From positions 1 through 64,000 of the forward strand of contig NZ_JARXVH010000017.1 in the NCBI RefSeq assembly GCF_029892565.1: 64,000 nt of DNA, written 5' to 3'. Below are positions 51,506 through 63,246 of this stretch, one piece after another. The number at the start of each line of letters is the position of its first letter. The stretch's first letter is position 1. Position numbers and translations under genes: made by a program. Under the pieces are notes generated by a model. The model did not search any database. It had not been told where the DNA came from and saw only the letters and a program-made list of their open reading frames with translations. The stretch is from Streptomyces pseudovenezuelae (GTDB lineage: Bacteria > Actinomycetota > Actinomycetes > Streptomycetales > Streptomycetaceae).

Positions 51506-52183
51506 TCAGCTCTTGCGGCGCCCTATCAGGTGCGGCTTCGCCTCCAGGCCGTCCAGGCCGTGCCAGGCCAGGTTCACCAGATGGGCGGCGACCTCCGCCT
51601 TCTTCGGGCGGCGGACGTCCAGCCACCACTGGCCGGTAAGGGCGACCATGCCGACCAGGGCCTGGGCGTAGAGCGGGGCCAGCTTGGGGTCGAAGCCGCG
51701 GCTCTTGAACTCGCGGCCCAGGATGTCCTCGACCTGCGTGGCGATGTCCGAGATGAGCGAGGCGAAGGACCCCGTCGACTGCGGGATGGGGGAGTCGCGG
51801 ACCAGGATGCGGAAGCCGTCCGTGTACTCCTCGATGTAGTCCAGGAGCGCGAAGGCGGCCTGTTCGCACAGTTCGCGGGGGTGGCCGGCGGTGAGGGAGC
51901 TGGTCACCATGTCCAGGAGGCGGCGCATCTCGCGGTCCACGACCACCGCGTACAGGCCCTCCTTGCCGCCGAAGTGCTCGTACACCACCGGCTTGGAGAC
52001 CCCGGCCTTCGCCGCGATCTCCTCCACCGACGTGCCCTCGAAGCCCTTGGCGGCGAACAGGGTGCGGCCGATCTCCAGCAGCTGCTGGCGACGCTCGGCA
52101 CCCGTCATCCGGGTGCGGCGGGCGCGCCGCGGCTTTTCATTGCTCGGGGTGCTGCTGGAGTCGGTCGCCACGGCGTCAATCAT
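51506..52183 (-). CDS. TetR family regulator next to desaturase
   Basis: A 225-aa repressor. The HTH runs GTSVEEIAAKAGVSKPVVYEHF (about residues 50-71). It is translationally coupled to the desaturase: its ATG (52183) overlaps the desaturase stop (52180-52182). It probably controls this operon in response to acyl-CoA, by analogy with fatty-acid TetR regulators, through the palindromes upstream of the desaturase. ATG 52183. Confidence 0.88.
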   Translation of the reverse strand: MIDAVATDSSSTPSNEKPRRARRTRMTGAERRQQLLEIGRTLFAAKGFEGTSVEEIAAKAGVSKPVVYEHFGGKEGLYAVVVDREMRRLLDMVTSSLTAGHPRELCEQAAFALLDYIEEYTDGFRILVRDSPIPQSTGSFASLISDIATQVEDILGREFKSRGFDPKLAPLYAQALVGMVALTGQWWLDVRRPKKAEVAAHLVNLAWHGLDGLEAKPHLIGRRKS

Positions 52184-53193
52184 GCCGCCTCGGCGGTTTC
52201 CCTCCGGCGCCGGGAGTCGTCCTGGTCGGGGTTCCGGCGGGAATCGATACGCGAGCGTGACGGCCAGCGCACGTCGTAGGCCCAGCCGAGCTGCTCGCAC
52301 CAGCGGATGATGCGCGCCGAGGAGTCCACCTGGCCGCGCATCACACCGTGCCGCGCGGAGGTCGGGTCGGCGTGGTGCAGGTTGTGCCAGGACTCACCGC
52401 AGGACAGCACCGCGAGCCACCACACGTTGCCCGAACGGTCCCGCGACTTGAAGGGCCGCTTGCCGACCGCGTGACAGATCGAGTTGATCGACCAGGTCAC
52501 GTGGTGCAGCAGCGCCACCCGCACGAGCGACCCCCAGAAGAAGCCCGTGAAGGCGCCCCACCAGGACATCGTCACCAGACCGCCGATCAGCGCGGGCAGG
52601 GCCAGCGAGAGCATCGTCCAGAGGATGAACTGCCGGGAGATCGCGCGGATCGTCGTGTCCTTGATCAGATCCGGCGCGTACTTGTCCTGCGGGGTGCGCT
52701 CCTCGTCGAACATCCAGGCGATGTGCGCCCACCACAGGCCCTTCATCAGCGCCGGCAGGGTCTCGCCGAAGCGCCACGGGGAGTGCGGGTCGCCCTCCGC
52801 GTCGGAGAACTTGTGGTGCTTGCGGTGGTCGGCCACCCAGCGCACCAGCGGGCCCTCCACCGCCATCGAACCGGCGATGGCGAGCGCGATGCGCAGCGGG
52901 CGCTTCGCCTTGAAGGAGCCGTGCGTGAAGTAGCGGTGGAAACCGATCGTCACACCGTGGCAGCCGAGGAAGTAGAAGAAGACGAGCAGACCGAGGTCGA
53001 GCCAGCTCACACCGCCCCAGCTCCAGGCCAGCGGCACCGACGCGACGAGGGCCAGGAAGGGCACGACGATGAAGAGGAGGAGCGCGATCTGCTCGACCGA
53101 CCCCTTTTTCTCGCCGCCGAGGGTCGCTGGGGGGAGTGGGGTGTCGTTGTTCGCCTTCGGGGCGTCGTCGATCACATCGGAACTTGTGGACAT
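52180..53193 (-). CDS. acyl-CoA desaturase (delta-9 fatty acid desaturase)
   Basis: A 337-aa membrane di-iron desaturase. The three histidine boxes are present: HRYFTH, HRKHH and HNLHH, with the four-helix membrane pattern. It would introduce the double bond of membrane fatty acids. ATG 53193 with AGGGGA. The C-terminus overlaps the tetR start (ATGA). The upstream palindromes are discussed separately. Confidence 0.93.
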   Translation of the reverse strand: MSTSSDVIDDAPKANNDTPLPPATLGGEKKGSVEQIALLLFIVVPFLALVASVPLAWSWGGVSWLDLGLLVFFYFLGCHGVTIGFHRYFTHGSFKAKRPLRIALAIAGSMAVEGPLVRWVADHRKHHKFSDAEGDPHSPWRFGETLPALMKGLWWAHIAWMFDEERTPQDKYAPDLIKDTTIRAISRQFILWTMLSLALPALIGGLVTMSWWGAFTGFFWGSLVRVALLHHVTWSINSICHAVGKRPFKSRDRSGNVWWLAVLSCGESWHNLHHADPTSARHGVMRGQVDSSARIIRWCEQLGWAYDVRWPSRSRIDSRRNPDQDDSRRRRETAEAA

Positions 53194-53510
53194 GGTGGCG
53201 TCCCCTGTGGGGTCGATGGTGGAGAGGGTGGTGCCGGGACGGCAGCGGAAACCTTGCCCGGGCTCCGTTACAACAGTCCCTACGGTTCCGTAACCTACGG
53301 CATCGTAAGTATGGCAGTGCATGGTCGGGCGGCAAGGAGCCCGAAAGTCTGCGCGTCCGCATGGACACCTATCCTTGGAGTCGGTCGGACAGCGCGGTCC
53401 GCTCTGATTCCTTCCCGGATGTCAGGGCCGTATGCGGCACCCTCGCCGCACGGCCCCGGTCAGCCGGGTTCCCTCCCGGACGAGCTTCAACACTGCAAGG
53501 AGCCGCACCT
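53194..53510. other. 317-bp divergent gap, desaturase to ppc
   Basis: Holds the two palindromes at 53281-53307 and, towards ppc, CAAGGAG (53496-53502) as ribosome site. No other gene is seen. Promoters of both genes must lie here. Confidence 0.6.
53281..53307. promoter_or_regulatory. two TACGG-N2-YCGTA palindromes
   Basis: TACGG-TT-CCGTA (53281-53292) is a perfect palindrome; TACGG-CA-TCGTA (53296-53307) repeats it with one mismatch, 15 bp away. They are 88-114 bp upstream of the desaturase start, the expected place for the linked TetR operator. Confidence 0.6.
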
Positions 53511-56270
<2,760 letters not shown>

Positions 56271-56284
56271 GCCGCTCGGACATG

Positions 56285-56329
56285 GGGGTGCCCCCGGGAT
56301 CGTACGAATCCCGGGGGCACCCCTTTTTT
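56285..56329 (+). terminator. rho-independent terminator of ppc
   Basis: GGGGTGCCCCCGGGAT (56285-56300) pairs perfectly with ATCCCGGGGGCACCCC (56308-56323) around a 7-nt loop and is followed by six T's: a textbook intrinsic terminator. Confidence 0.95.
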
Positions 56330-56349
56330 GTACGTCTTCTTTTGTACGT

Positions 56350-56859
56350 CTACGACTGGACGGCGACGAACGTGGCCGTCAGCAGCGCGACCCCCGACCC
56401 CGCCAGCACCCAGCCGAGCCGGATCCGTCCGAGCCCGCCGGCCACCACGACCGACGCGAGCAGCAGCGCGCCGCCCAGCGGCACCCACGCGTACAGGACC
56501 CCCGCCAGGCCGCAGCGGAAGACCTCGTCCGTGCCGGGCTTCACGACCACCGTGTAGGACTGGCCCTTCCGCACCGCGACCGTCTTCACCATGACGACCC
56601 GCGAGCGCGCCTGCGAACCCGCGGACAGGGGCGTGTAGGCGCCGGTGCAGGTGTCCCCGTCGCACCGCGCGACCTCGACCGTGCCCCGCTCGCGCCCCTT
56701 GGTGAGCATCACGTACTGGGCGCTGCCCCAGGACGCCCACACACCGGCGATCATGATCAGTACCGCGACCGTGCCCATCGCCGCGAGCCGCCCGAACCGC
56801 AGCGCGGCGACCGAGGCCTGACGCGAGGTGGGGGCTGTGGCGGGCATGGCCCGGATCAT
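56350..56859 (-). CDS. hypothetical membrane protein, DUF3592-like
   Basis: A 169-aa protein with one helix near residues 28-48, an extracytoplasmic middle with paired Cys (RCDGDTC) and two helices near the C-terminus (about 123-143, 148-167). The layout is like DUF3592 proteins but not certain. ATG 56859 is used; the in-frame ATG at 56847 is equally possible. Function unknown. Confidence 0.6.
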   Translation of the reverse strand: MIRAMPATAPTSRQASVAALRFGRLAAMGTVAVLIMIAGVWASWGSAQYVMLTKGRERGTVEVARCDGDTCTGAYTPLSAGSQARSRVVMVKTVAVRKGQSYTVVVKPGTDEVFRCGLAGVLYAWVPLGGALLLASVVVAGGLGRIRLGWVLAGSGVALLTATFVAVQS

Positions 56860-56911
56860 TGGCCATGGCCCTGCGCGCGGTCAACTCGGGTCGGCCCGGG
56901 CGGGCGACAAG

Positions 56912-57514
56912 TCAGGAGTTGTACGTGCTTTGCGCCCGCTCCAGCCCTTCGAGGACCAGCGCCTCCGCCGCGTCGGTCGCGCGGTCCACCAGGTAGTCCA
57001 GCTCCTTGCGCTCGGCACCGGAGAAGTCCTTCAGCACGAAGTCGGCGACCTGCATCCGCCCCGGCGGCCGGCCGATCCCGAACCGCACCCGGTGGTAGTC
57101 GGGACCCATCGCCTTCGTCATCGACTTCAGCCCGTTGTGCCCGTTGTCCCCGCCGCCCAGCTTCAGCCGCAGGGTCCCGTAGTCGATGTCGAGTTCGTCG
57201 TGCACGGCCACGACGTTGGCCAGGGGCACCTTGTAGAAGTCGCGCAGCGCGTTCACCGGTCCGCCGGACAGGTTCATGTACGACATCGGCTTCGCCAGGA
57301 TCACCCGCCGGTTGGCCGGTCCCGGCGGCCCGATCCGCCCCTCCAGGACCTGCGCCTGCGCCTTCCCGGCCCGCTTGAACTTCCCCCCGATCCGCTCGGC
57401 CAGCAGATCGGCCACCATGAAGCCCACGTTGTGCCGATTCCTCGCGTACTCCGGACCCGGATTCCCGAGCCCCACGATCAGCCAGGGGGCATTGGCGTCG
57501 GTCGTCACGTCCAT
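56912..57514 (-). CDS. pth: peptidyl-tRNA hydrolase
   Basis: A 200-aa essential enzyme releasing tRNA from prematurely terminated peptidyl-tRNA. GLGNPGPEYARNRHNVGF contains the catalytic His, KPMSYMNLSGGPV and HDELDIDYG follow, and GGGDNGHNGLKSM has the second signature. It lies downstream of rplY, as usual in actinobacteria. Confidence 0.95.
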   Translation of the reverse strand: MDVTTDANAPWLIVGLGNPGPEYARNRHNVGFMVADLLAERIGGKFKRAGKAQAQVLEGRIGPPGPANRRVILAKPMSYMNLSGGPVNALRDFYKVPLANVVAVHDELDIDYGTLRLKLGGGDNGHNGLKSMTKAMGPDYHRVRFGIGRPPGRMQVADFVLKDFSGAERKELDYLVDRATDAAEALVLEGLERAQSTYNS

Positions 57515-57587
57515 GTCTCCATTGATACGCGCCAGCCGCTGCCCCCGGACGGGAGCAGCGGCTGACGAAACGGTGATGAGGTGAGGA

Positions 57588-58175
57588 TCAGACCTCGGCG
57601 GACTCCCCCTCGGCGTCGTCCGCGGCGGCCTCTTCGGCCTGGGCGGCCAGGACTTGGAGGACGACCGCGTCCTCGTCGGTGACCAGGGTGGTCCCCTCGG
57701 GGAGCGGGATGTCCTTGGCGGCGATGGAGGCGCCGGCCTCCAGGCCCGCGATGGAGACGGTGACCGACTCGGGGATGTGCGTGGCCTCGGCCTCGACCGT
57801 CACCGTGCTCAGCACGTGCTCGAGCAGGTAGGCGCCCGGGGCCAGCTCGCCCTCGGTGTGGACGTAGACCTCGACGGTGACCTTCTCGCCGCTCTTCACG
57901 GTGAGCAGGTCGACGTGCTCGAGGAAGCCCTTGACGGCGTCGCGCTGGACGGCCTTCGGGATCGCGAGCTGGGTCTTGCCCTCGATGTCCAGGGTGAGCA
58001 GAACGTTGGGGGTACGCAGGGCGAGCTGGAGCTCGTGGCCCGGCAGCGTGATGTGCAGCGGGTCGACACCGTGGCCGTAGACCACGCCGGGGACCTTCTT
58101 GTCACGGCGGATGCGGCGGGCGGCGCCCTTGCCGAACTCGGTGCGGGACTCGGCGGCGAGCTTGACCTCGGACAT
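57588..58175 (-). CDS. rplY: 50S ribosomal protein L25/general stress protein Ctc
   Basis: A 195-aa L25 of the long, CTC-type form: an N-terminal 5S-rRNA-binding domain (EFGKGAARRIRRDKKVPGVVYG) and a C-terminal beta domain ending in an acidic, Ala/Glu-rich tail. ATG 58175 with GAGGA at 6 bp is chosen; GTG 58181 is too close. It is 73 bp upstream of pth on the same strand. Confidence 0.94.
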   Translation of the reverse strand: MSEVKLAAESRTEFGKGAARRIRRDKKVPGVVYGHGVDPLHITLPGHELQLALRTPNVLLTLDIEGKTQLAIPKAVQRDAVKGFLEHVDLLTVKSGEKVTVEVYVHTEGELAPGAYLLEHVLSTVTVEAEATHIPESVTVSIAGLEAGASIAAKDIPLPEGTTLVTDEDAVVLQVLAAQAEEAAADDAEGESAEV

Positions 58176-58277
58176 GTTCACTCCTCGTAGAAAAACGTGG
58201 GGAAGGTGGTCACCCGGCCGAACATCGGCCTGCTACGAAGAGCGCGTCGATAACGGACCGCCGTATCCACGAACGGA

Positions 58278-58330
58278 TACGGCCTCCCTCGCCGAGCAAC
58301 TGCGTCAGCTTACTCGGCGGGGAGGCCGTA
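58278..58330. terminator. long hairpin between prs and rplY
   Basis: TACGGCCTCCCTCGCCGAG (58278-58296) pairs with CTCGGCGGGGAGGCCGTA (58313-58330) except for one bulged base, about 40 bp after the prs stop on the minus strand. It likely ends prs or attenuates read-through into rplY. Confidence 0.7.
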
Positions 58331-58370
58331 CCAGAAATCGATCTACGAGTGCGAGGACTTGACGCTCGGC

Positions 58371-59351
58371 CTACTGCTCGTCGAAGAGGCTCGTCACGGA
58401 GCCGTCCTCGAAGACCTCGCGCACCGCGCTCGCGATCGTCGGCGCGATCGACAGCACGGTGATCTTGTCCAGGTCCTGGCTCAGCTCACCCGGCGTCGGC
58501 AGGGTGTCGGTGAGCACGAACTCGCTCACCCGGGAGTTCTTCAGCCGGTCCGCGGCGGGCCCGGACAGCACACCGTGCGTCGCCGTCACGATGACGTCCT
58601 CCGCACCGTGGGCGAACAGCGCGTCCGCGGCGGCGCAGATCGTGCCGCCCGTGTCGATCATGTCGTCGACGAGCACGCACACCCGGCCCTCGACCTCGCC
58701 GACCACCTCGTGCACGGTGACCTGGTTGGCGACGTCCTTGTCCCGGCGCTTGTGCACGATGGCGAGGGGTGCGCCGAGGCGGTCGCACCAGCGGTCCGCC
58801 ACCCGCACCCGGCCGGCGTCCGGGGAGACGACCGTCAGCTTGTCCTTGTCGACCTTGCGGCCCACGTAGTCCGCGAGCAGCGGCAGCGCGAAGAGATGGT
58901 CGACCGGGCCGTCGAAGAAGCCCTGGATCTGGTCGGTGTGCAGATCGACCGTCAGGATGCGGTGCGCACCGGCCGTCTTCATCAGGTCCGCGATCAGACG
59001 GGCCGAGATCGGCTCACGGCCGCGGTGCTTCTTGTCCTGCCGGGCATAGCCGTAGAACGGCACGATCACGGTGATGGAGCGGGCCGACGCGCGCTTCAGC
59101 GCGTCGATCATGATGAGCTGCTCCATGACCCACTGGTTGATGGGAGCCGTGTGGCTCTGGATCACGAAACAGTCCGCACCGCGAACCGACTCCTCGAAAC
59201 GGACGTAGATCTCGCCGTTCGCGAAGTCGAAGGCCTTCGTCGGGACGACCCCGACACCCAGCTGCTGGGCGACCTCCTTGGCAAGCTCGGGGTGGGCGCG
59301 GCCGGAGAAGAACATCATCTTCTTCTCGCCGGTCGTCTTGATCCCGGTCAC
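58371..59351 (-). CDS. prs: ribose-phosphate pyrophosphokinase
   Basis: A 326-aa PRPP synthase. Features include FSGRAHPELAKEVA, the ATP-loop GYARQDKKHRGREPISA, the HTDQIQGFF flexible loop and the PRPP-binding VLVDDMIDTGGT motif. The GTG start at 59351 follows GAGGAGA. It supplies PRPP for nucleotide, His and Trp synthesis. It is 77 bp downstream of glmU. Confidence 0.96.
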   Translation of the reverse strand: MTGIKTTGEKKMMFFSGRAHPELAKEVAQQLGVGVVPTKAFDFANGEIYVRFEESVRGADCFVIQSHTAPINQWVMEQLIMIDALKRASARSITVIVPFYGYARQDKKHRGREPISARLIADLMKTAGAHRILTVDLHTDQIQGFFDGPVDHLFALPLLADYVGRKVDKDKLTVVSPDAGRVRVADRWCDRLGAPLAIVHKRRDKDVANQVTVHEVVGEVEGRVCVLVDDMIDTGGTICAAADALFAHGAEDVIVTATHGVLSGPAADRLKNSRVSEFVLTDTLPTPGELSQDLDKITVLSIAPTIASAVREVFEDGSVTSLFDEQ

Positions 59352-59428
59352 AGCACTGTCTCCTCAGAGGTCATTCAACTGGGTGTGCGTTTATCACGGT
59401 ACGCCGTGTTCGAGGCACCCGTTTCCGG

Positions 59429-60877
59429 TCAGTCCTCGCTCTCGGCCTGGCGGGAAGCCGTTTCCGCGGCCTTCGCCGCGGCGCTCCCCGGGCGCTTGCG
59501 GGCCACCCAGCCCTCGATATTCCGCTGCTGGCCACGGGCCACGGCCAGCGAACCGGGCGGTACGTCCTTGGTGATCACGGACCCGGCGGCGGTGTAGGCA
59601 CCGTCCCCGACCGTGACAGGCGCCACAAACATGTTGTCCGAACCGGTACGGCAGTGCGAGCCCACGGTGGTGTGGTGCTTGGCCTGTCCGTCGTAGTTCA
59701 CGAACACGCTGGCGGCACCGATGTTGGTGTACTCGCCGATCGTCGCGTCCCCCACGTAGGAGAGGTGCGGGATCTTCGTGCCCTCCCCGATCGTCGCGTT
59801 CTTCGTCTCGACGTACGTCCCGATCTTGCCCTTGACGCCGAGCCGCGTGCCGGGCCGGAGGTAGGCGAACGGCCCCACGCTCGCGTTCGCCCCGATGTGC
59901 GCCGAGTACGACACGGTGTTGTCCACCCGCGCCCCGGCGTCGACCAGGGTGTCCGTCAGCCGGCTGTTGGGGCCGACCTCCGCGCCCTCGCCGAGGTGCG
60001 TCGAACCGTGCAACTCGGTGCCCGGGTGCACGATCGCGTCCTGCTCGAAGGTGACGGTGACGTCGATCCAGGTCGTCGCGGGGTCGATGACGCTCACCCC
60101 GCCGAGCATGGCGGCGGTCAGCAAGCGGTCGTTGAGGATCCGCCGCGCCTGCGCCAGCTGCACCCGGTTGTTGATCCCGGCGATCTCCCGGTGGTCCCCG
60201 GCGACCGAGGCCCCGACCCGGTGCCCGGCCTCCCGCAGGATCCCGAGCACGTCCGTGAGGTACTCCTCGCCCTGGCTGTTGTCCGTCCGCACCTTCTTCA
60301 ACGCGTCGGCCAGCAACTGCCCGTCGAACGCGAACACCCCCGAGTTGATCTCCCGGATCGCCCGCTGCGCCTCGCTCGCGTCCTTGTGCTCGACGATCTC
60401 GACGACGGCGCCGGTGACGTCGTCGCGCACGATCCGCCCGTAGCCGGTGGCGTCCGGGACCTCGGCGGTCAGCACGGTGACGGCGTTGCCGTCCGCGGAG
60501 TGCGTCGCGGCGAGCTGACGCAGCGTCGCGCCGGTCAGCAGCGGGGTGTCCCCGCACACGACCACGACGGTGCCGTCCACGGAACCGCCGAGCTCCTCCA
60601 GACCCATCCGTACGGCATGCCCGGTGCCGTTCTGCTCCGCCTGGACCGCGGTGCGTACGGCGGGGTCGATCACGCCGAGATGCGCGGTGACCTTCTCGCG
60701 TGCGTGCCCGACGACCACGACGAGGTTCTCCGGCGCCAACTCGCGCGAGGCGGCGAGCACATGGCCCACCAGGGAACGGCCGCAGATCTCGTGCAGGACC
60801 TTTGGTGTGGCCGACTTCATACGGGTGCCCTCACCCGCTGCGAGAACGACGACGGCTGCCGGGCGAATGGCGCTCAC
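59429..60877 (-). CDS. glmU: bifunctional UDP-GlcNAc pyrophosphorylase/GlcN-1-P acetyltransferase
   Basis: A 482-aa cytoplasmic enzyme making UDP-GlcNAc for peptidoglycan. The N-terminal pyrophosphorylase domain has VVLAAGEGTRMKS; the C-terminal half is a left-handed beta helix with hexapeptide repeats. GTG 60877 follows AAGGG. It is the first gene after tRNA-Gln on the minus strand, with prs downstream. Confidence 0.96.
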   Translation of the reverse strand: MSAIRPAAVVVLAAGEGTRMKSATPKVLHEICGRSLVGHVLAASRELAPENLVVVVGHAREKVTAHLGVIDPAVRTAVQAEQNGTGHAVRMGLEELGGSVDGTVVVVCGDTPLLTGATLRQLAATHSADGNAVTVLTAEVPDATGYGRIVRDDVTGAVVEIVEHKDASEAQRAIREINSGVFAFDGQLLADALKKVRTDNSQGEEYLTDVLGILREAGHRVGASVAGDHREIAGINNRVQLAQARRILNDRLLTAAMLGGVSVIDPATTWIDVTVTFEQDAIVHPGTELHGSTHLGEGAEVGPNSRLTDTLVDAGARVDNTVSYSAHIGANASVGPFAYLRPGTRLGVKGKIGTYVETKNATIGEGTKIPHLSYVGDATIGEYTNIGAASVFVNYDGQAKHHTTVGSHCRTGSDNMFVAPVTVGDGAYTAAGSVITKDVPPGSLAVARGQQRNIEGWVARKRPGSAAAKAAETASRQAESED

Positions 60878-60952
60878 GGGGTTGCCCTTCGGCTGTGGAT
60901 GAGGTGGGGACATCCGAAGGATACCGGGGCGTTTCATGGGGGACATGAGAGT

Positions 60953-60978
60953 GGGCCCTGACAGTGCTGTCAGGGCCC
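60953..60978. terminator. perfect palindrome after tRNA-Gln
   Basis: GGGCCCTGACAG (60953-60964) and CTGTCAGGGCCC (60967-60978) pair with only TG between them. It lies 28 bp downstream of the tRNA on the minus strand, so it is its likely terminator. Confidence 0.75.
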
Positions 60979-61005
60979 GAAGTGCGTTGCTGGAAGAGGG
61001 TGTTG

Positions 61006-61077
61006 CTCCCCCGCCAGGACTCGAACCCGGACAAATGGCACCAAAAGCCACTGTGCTGCCAATTACACCACGGGGGA
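61006..61077 (-). tRNA. tRNA-Gln (anticodon TTG)
   Basis: On the minus strand a 72-nt cloverleaf begins TCCCCCG and ends CGGGGGA plus discriminator G, a complete 7-bp acceptor stem. The anticodon loop TTTTGGT is flanked by the GTGGC/GCCAT stem, giving anticodon TTG (glutamine). The T-arm GGGTTCGAGTCC is canonical. CCA is not encoded. Confidence 0.95.
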
Positions 61078-61304
61078 ATGAGCTCGACCGGACCGGAGAT
61101 CCAGTCGGCTGCCGGGTGGCGGCTCCCACTATGCCGTACCACCAGCCTTCGATGCGACGGTACATCTCCGCTGCCGGGCGGACCCGCCCCGTCCGCCCCA
61201 CGGGAAATCGTGCGGTTTCGCATTCGTTCGATTACGGGGTGTGGTGTAGGCCAGTCGTCGAAACTCACCGGAAAACCGGGGCGTGGCGCCCGTAGGCTGG
61301 AGGC

Positions 61305-62606
61305 ATGACCACGACGGGGGAAGAACACACCACGGGCCGGGGAGGGCCGTGGTGGTGGACCAGGTGGCGCAGTGCCGTGCTGGACGTCGGGCTGGCGTCG
61401 CTGTCCGCGGTGGAGTGTGCGTTCGAGGGGATCCGGTTCGCGCGGGACGCGGGGATCCCGCTCGCCGCGGGCATCGTGTTCGGGGTGCTGGCCGGTTCGG
61501 CGCTGCTGTTCCGGCGGAAGTGGCCGATCGCCGTCGTGCTGGTGGCGATCGCGATCACCCCGGCCCAGATGGGCTACCTGATGGGCATCGTCGGCCTCTA
61601 CACCCTGGCCGCCTCGGAGTTGCCGCGCCGGATCATCGCCTCGCTGGCCGGGATGTCGTTGGTCGGGATGCTGATCGTGATGTTCGTGCGGGTACGGCAG
61701 GACATGGCGCGCGGGGATCTCGACCTCGGGGACTGGTTCGTCCCCTTCGCCGCCATCACCACCGCGGTCGGGATGACCGCGCCGCCGCTGCTGCTCGGGC
61801 TCTATGTCGGGGCGCGGCGGCGGCTGATGGAGAGCCTGCGGGAGCGGGCGGACAGCCTTGAGCGCGAGTTGCAGCTGCTGGCCGAGCGGGCGGAGGAGCG
61901 GGCCGAGTGGGCCCGCAACGAGGAGCGGACCCGGATCGCGCGGGACATGCACGACGTCGTCGCGCACCGGGTGAGCCTGATGGTCGTGCACGCGGCGGCG
62001 CTGCAGGCGGTGGCGCGGAAGGACCCGGAGAAGGCCGTCAAGAACGCCGCGCTGGTCGGCGACATGGGCCGCCAGGCGCTCACGGAACTCCGCGAGATGC
62101 TCGGCGTCCTGCGCAGCGGGGACGGTTCCCGGCGCCCGGCGCCTTCGATGCCCCTGGTGGCGGTGGGGGTGGCGGCCGCGGTCGCCGCGTCGCGCGTCGT
62201 GGACGACGGCGAGGGCCCCTGCCTGGAGGAACTGGAGGAACTGATCGGCCAGTCGGCCGCCGCGGGCATGGTCGTGGACCTGTCGGTCGAGGGCGAGACC
62301 CGGCTGTACGCCGCGGAGATCGAGGAGACGACCTACCGCGTCGTCCAGGAAGCCCTGACGAACGTCCACAAACACGCGGCCGGCGCGAAGACCCACGTAC
62401 GCCTCGCCCACCGCGTCTCCGAAATCGCCATGCAGGTCGAGAACGAACCACCCCCCGAGGTCTCCTCAGCCTCCTCCGCCCGCCTCCCGTCCGGCGGCAA
62501 CGGCCTCGTAGGCATGAAGGAACGGGTCTCCGCCCTGGGCGGCGTTTTTGTGTCGGGCCCGACGGACGCGGGGGGTTACCGGGTGTCGGCGGTCATCCCG
62601 GCGTAG
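61305..62606 (+). CDS. sensor histidine kinase, HPK7 (NarL type), orphan
   Basis: A 433-aa membrane sensor kinase. About four to five membrane helices (residues 25-170) form the input domain, followed by a coiled linker (LRERADSLERELQ) and the HisKA_3 domain with phosphoacceptor H216 (IARDMHDVVAHRVS). The HATPase_c has VVQEALTNVHKHA and GNGLVGMKERV. Normally the partner NarL-type regulator is adjacent, but none is, so it is an orphan; the LuxR-type regulator at 48341 is a possible partner. Confidence 0.9.
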   Translation: MTTTGEEHTTGRGGPWWWTRWRSAVLDVGLASLSAVECAFEGIRFARDAGIPLAAGIVFGVLAGSALLFRRKWPIAVVLVAIAITPAQMGYLMGIVGLYTLAASELPRRIIASLAGMSLVGMLIVMFVRVRQDMARGDLDLGDWFVPFAAITTAVGMTAPPLLLGLYVGARRRLMESLRERADSLERELQLLAERAEERAEWARNEERTRIARDMHDVVAHRVSLMVVHAAALQAVARKDPEKAVKNAALVGDMGRQALTELREMLGVLRSGDGSRRPAPSMPLVAVGVAAAVAASRVVDDGEGPCLEELEELIGQSAAAGMVVDLSVEGETRLYAAEIEETTYRVVQEALTNVHKHAAGAKTHVRLAHRVSEIAMQVENEPPPEVSSASSARLPSGGNGLVGMKERVSALGGVFVSGPTDAGGYRVSAVIPA

Positions 62607-62681
62607 CCCTCCGAGGGTTCGGCGGGGGATTTGCGGCCGGGTGCCGGTGGGTTTTCCCGGCGGGCCTTGCAGCCGCTGCGG

Positions 62682-63197
62682 TCAGATCGCTGTCAGGCGT
62701 GGGGGGTCCATGCCGGTGACCAAGGTGGTCAGGGCCTGTTCGATGGTGGGGCCGAGGTACCAGTCGCCGGTGTGGTCGAGGGCGTAGACGCGGCCTTCCA
62801 TGTCCATGGCCAGGAGGGCGTGGGTGTCGGTCTCGGTGCCCAGGGGAGTGACCTCGGTGTCGAGGGCGCGGCCGAGGTCGCCGAGGGTGCGGGCCATGTG
62901 GAGGCCGTGCAGCGGGTCGAGGTGGACGGCGGCGGGGGCGATCTGGCGGCCGGGGCCGGTGGGCTTGAGGTGCAGGCCGCCGAACTCCGCCCAGGCCTCG
63001 ACGGCGGCCGGGAAGACGGCGTGCCGGTGGCCGGCCGGCGACTCGTGCTCGCGCAGCGCGTCGGCCCAGAACTCGGCCTGTTTTATGTCCCAGCGCCCGG
63101 GCTGCCACCCCGCGGCGCGCAGCGCGGCGTCGAGGGGGACGGCGAATCTCGTGGAGGTGCGGTCGGCGTGCATCTGCCCTTCGTTCGTCGAGGTCAT
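62682..63197 (-). CDS. SUKH-3 family immunity-like protein
   Basis: A 171-aa protein with the SUKH-3 pattern: an N-terminal AGWQPGRWDI motif, FPAAVEAWAEFGGL, and the C-terminal GRVYALDHTGDWYLG segment. SUKH proteins are immunity proteins for polymorphic toxins. It lies 49 bp downstream of a deaminase-like gene on the same strand. The start is ATG 63197; an alternative ATG at 63173 has AAGGG. Family assignment is by eye. Confidence 0.75.
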   Translation of the reverse strand: MTSTNEGQMHADRTSTRFAVPLDAALRAAGWQPGRWDIKQAEFWADALREHESPAGHRHAVFPAAVEAWAEFGGLHLKPTGPGRQIAPAAVHLDPLHGLHMARTLGDLGRALDTEVTPLGTETDTHALLAMDMEGRVYALDHTGDWYLGPTIEQALTTLVTGMDPPRLTAI

Positions 63198-63246
63198 GGG
63201 TGGGCGCCGACGGGGCGCCTTGGTGCGGGGGCGGAGGGGAGAAGGG

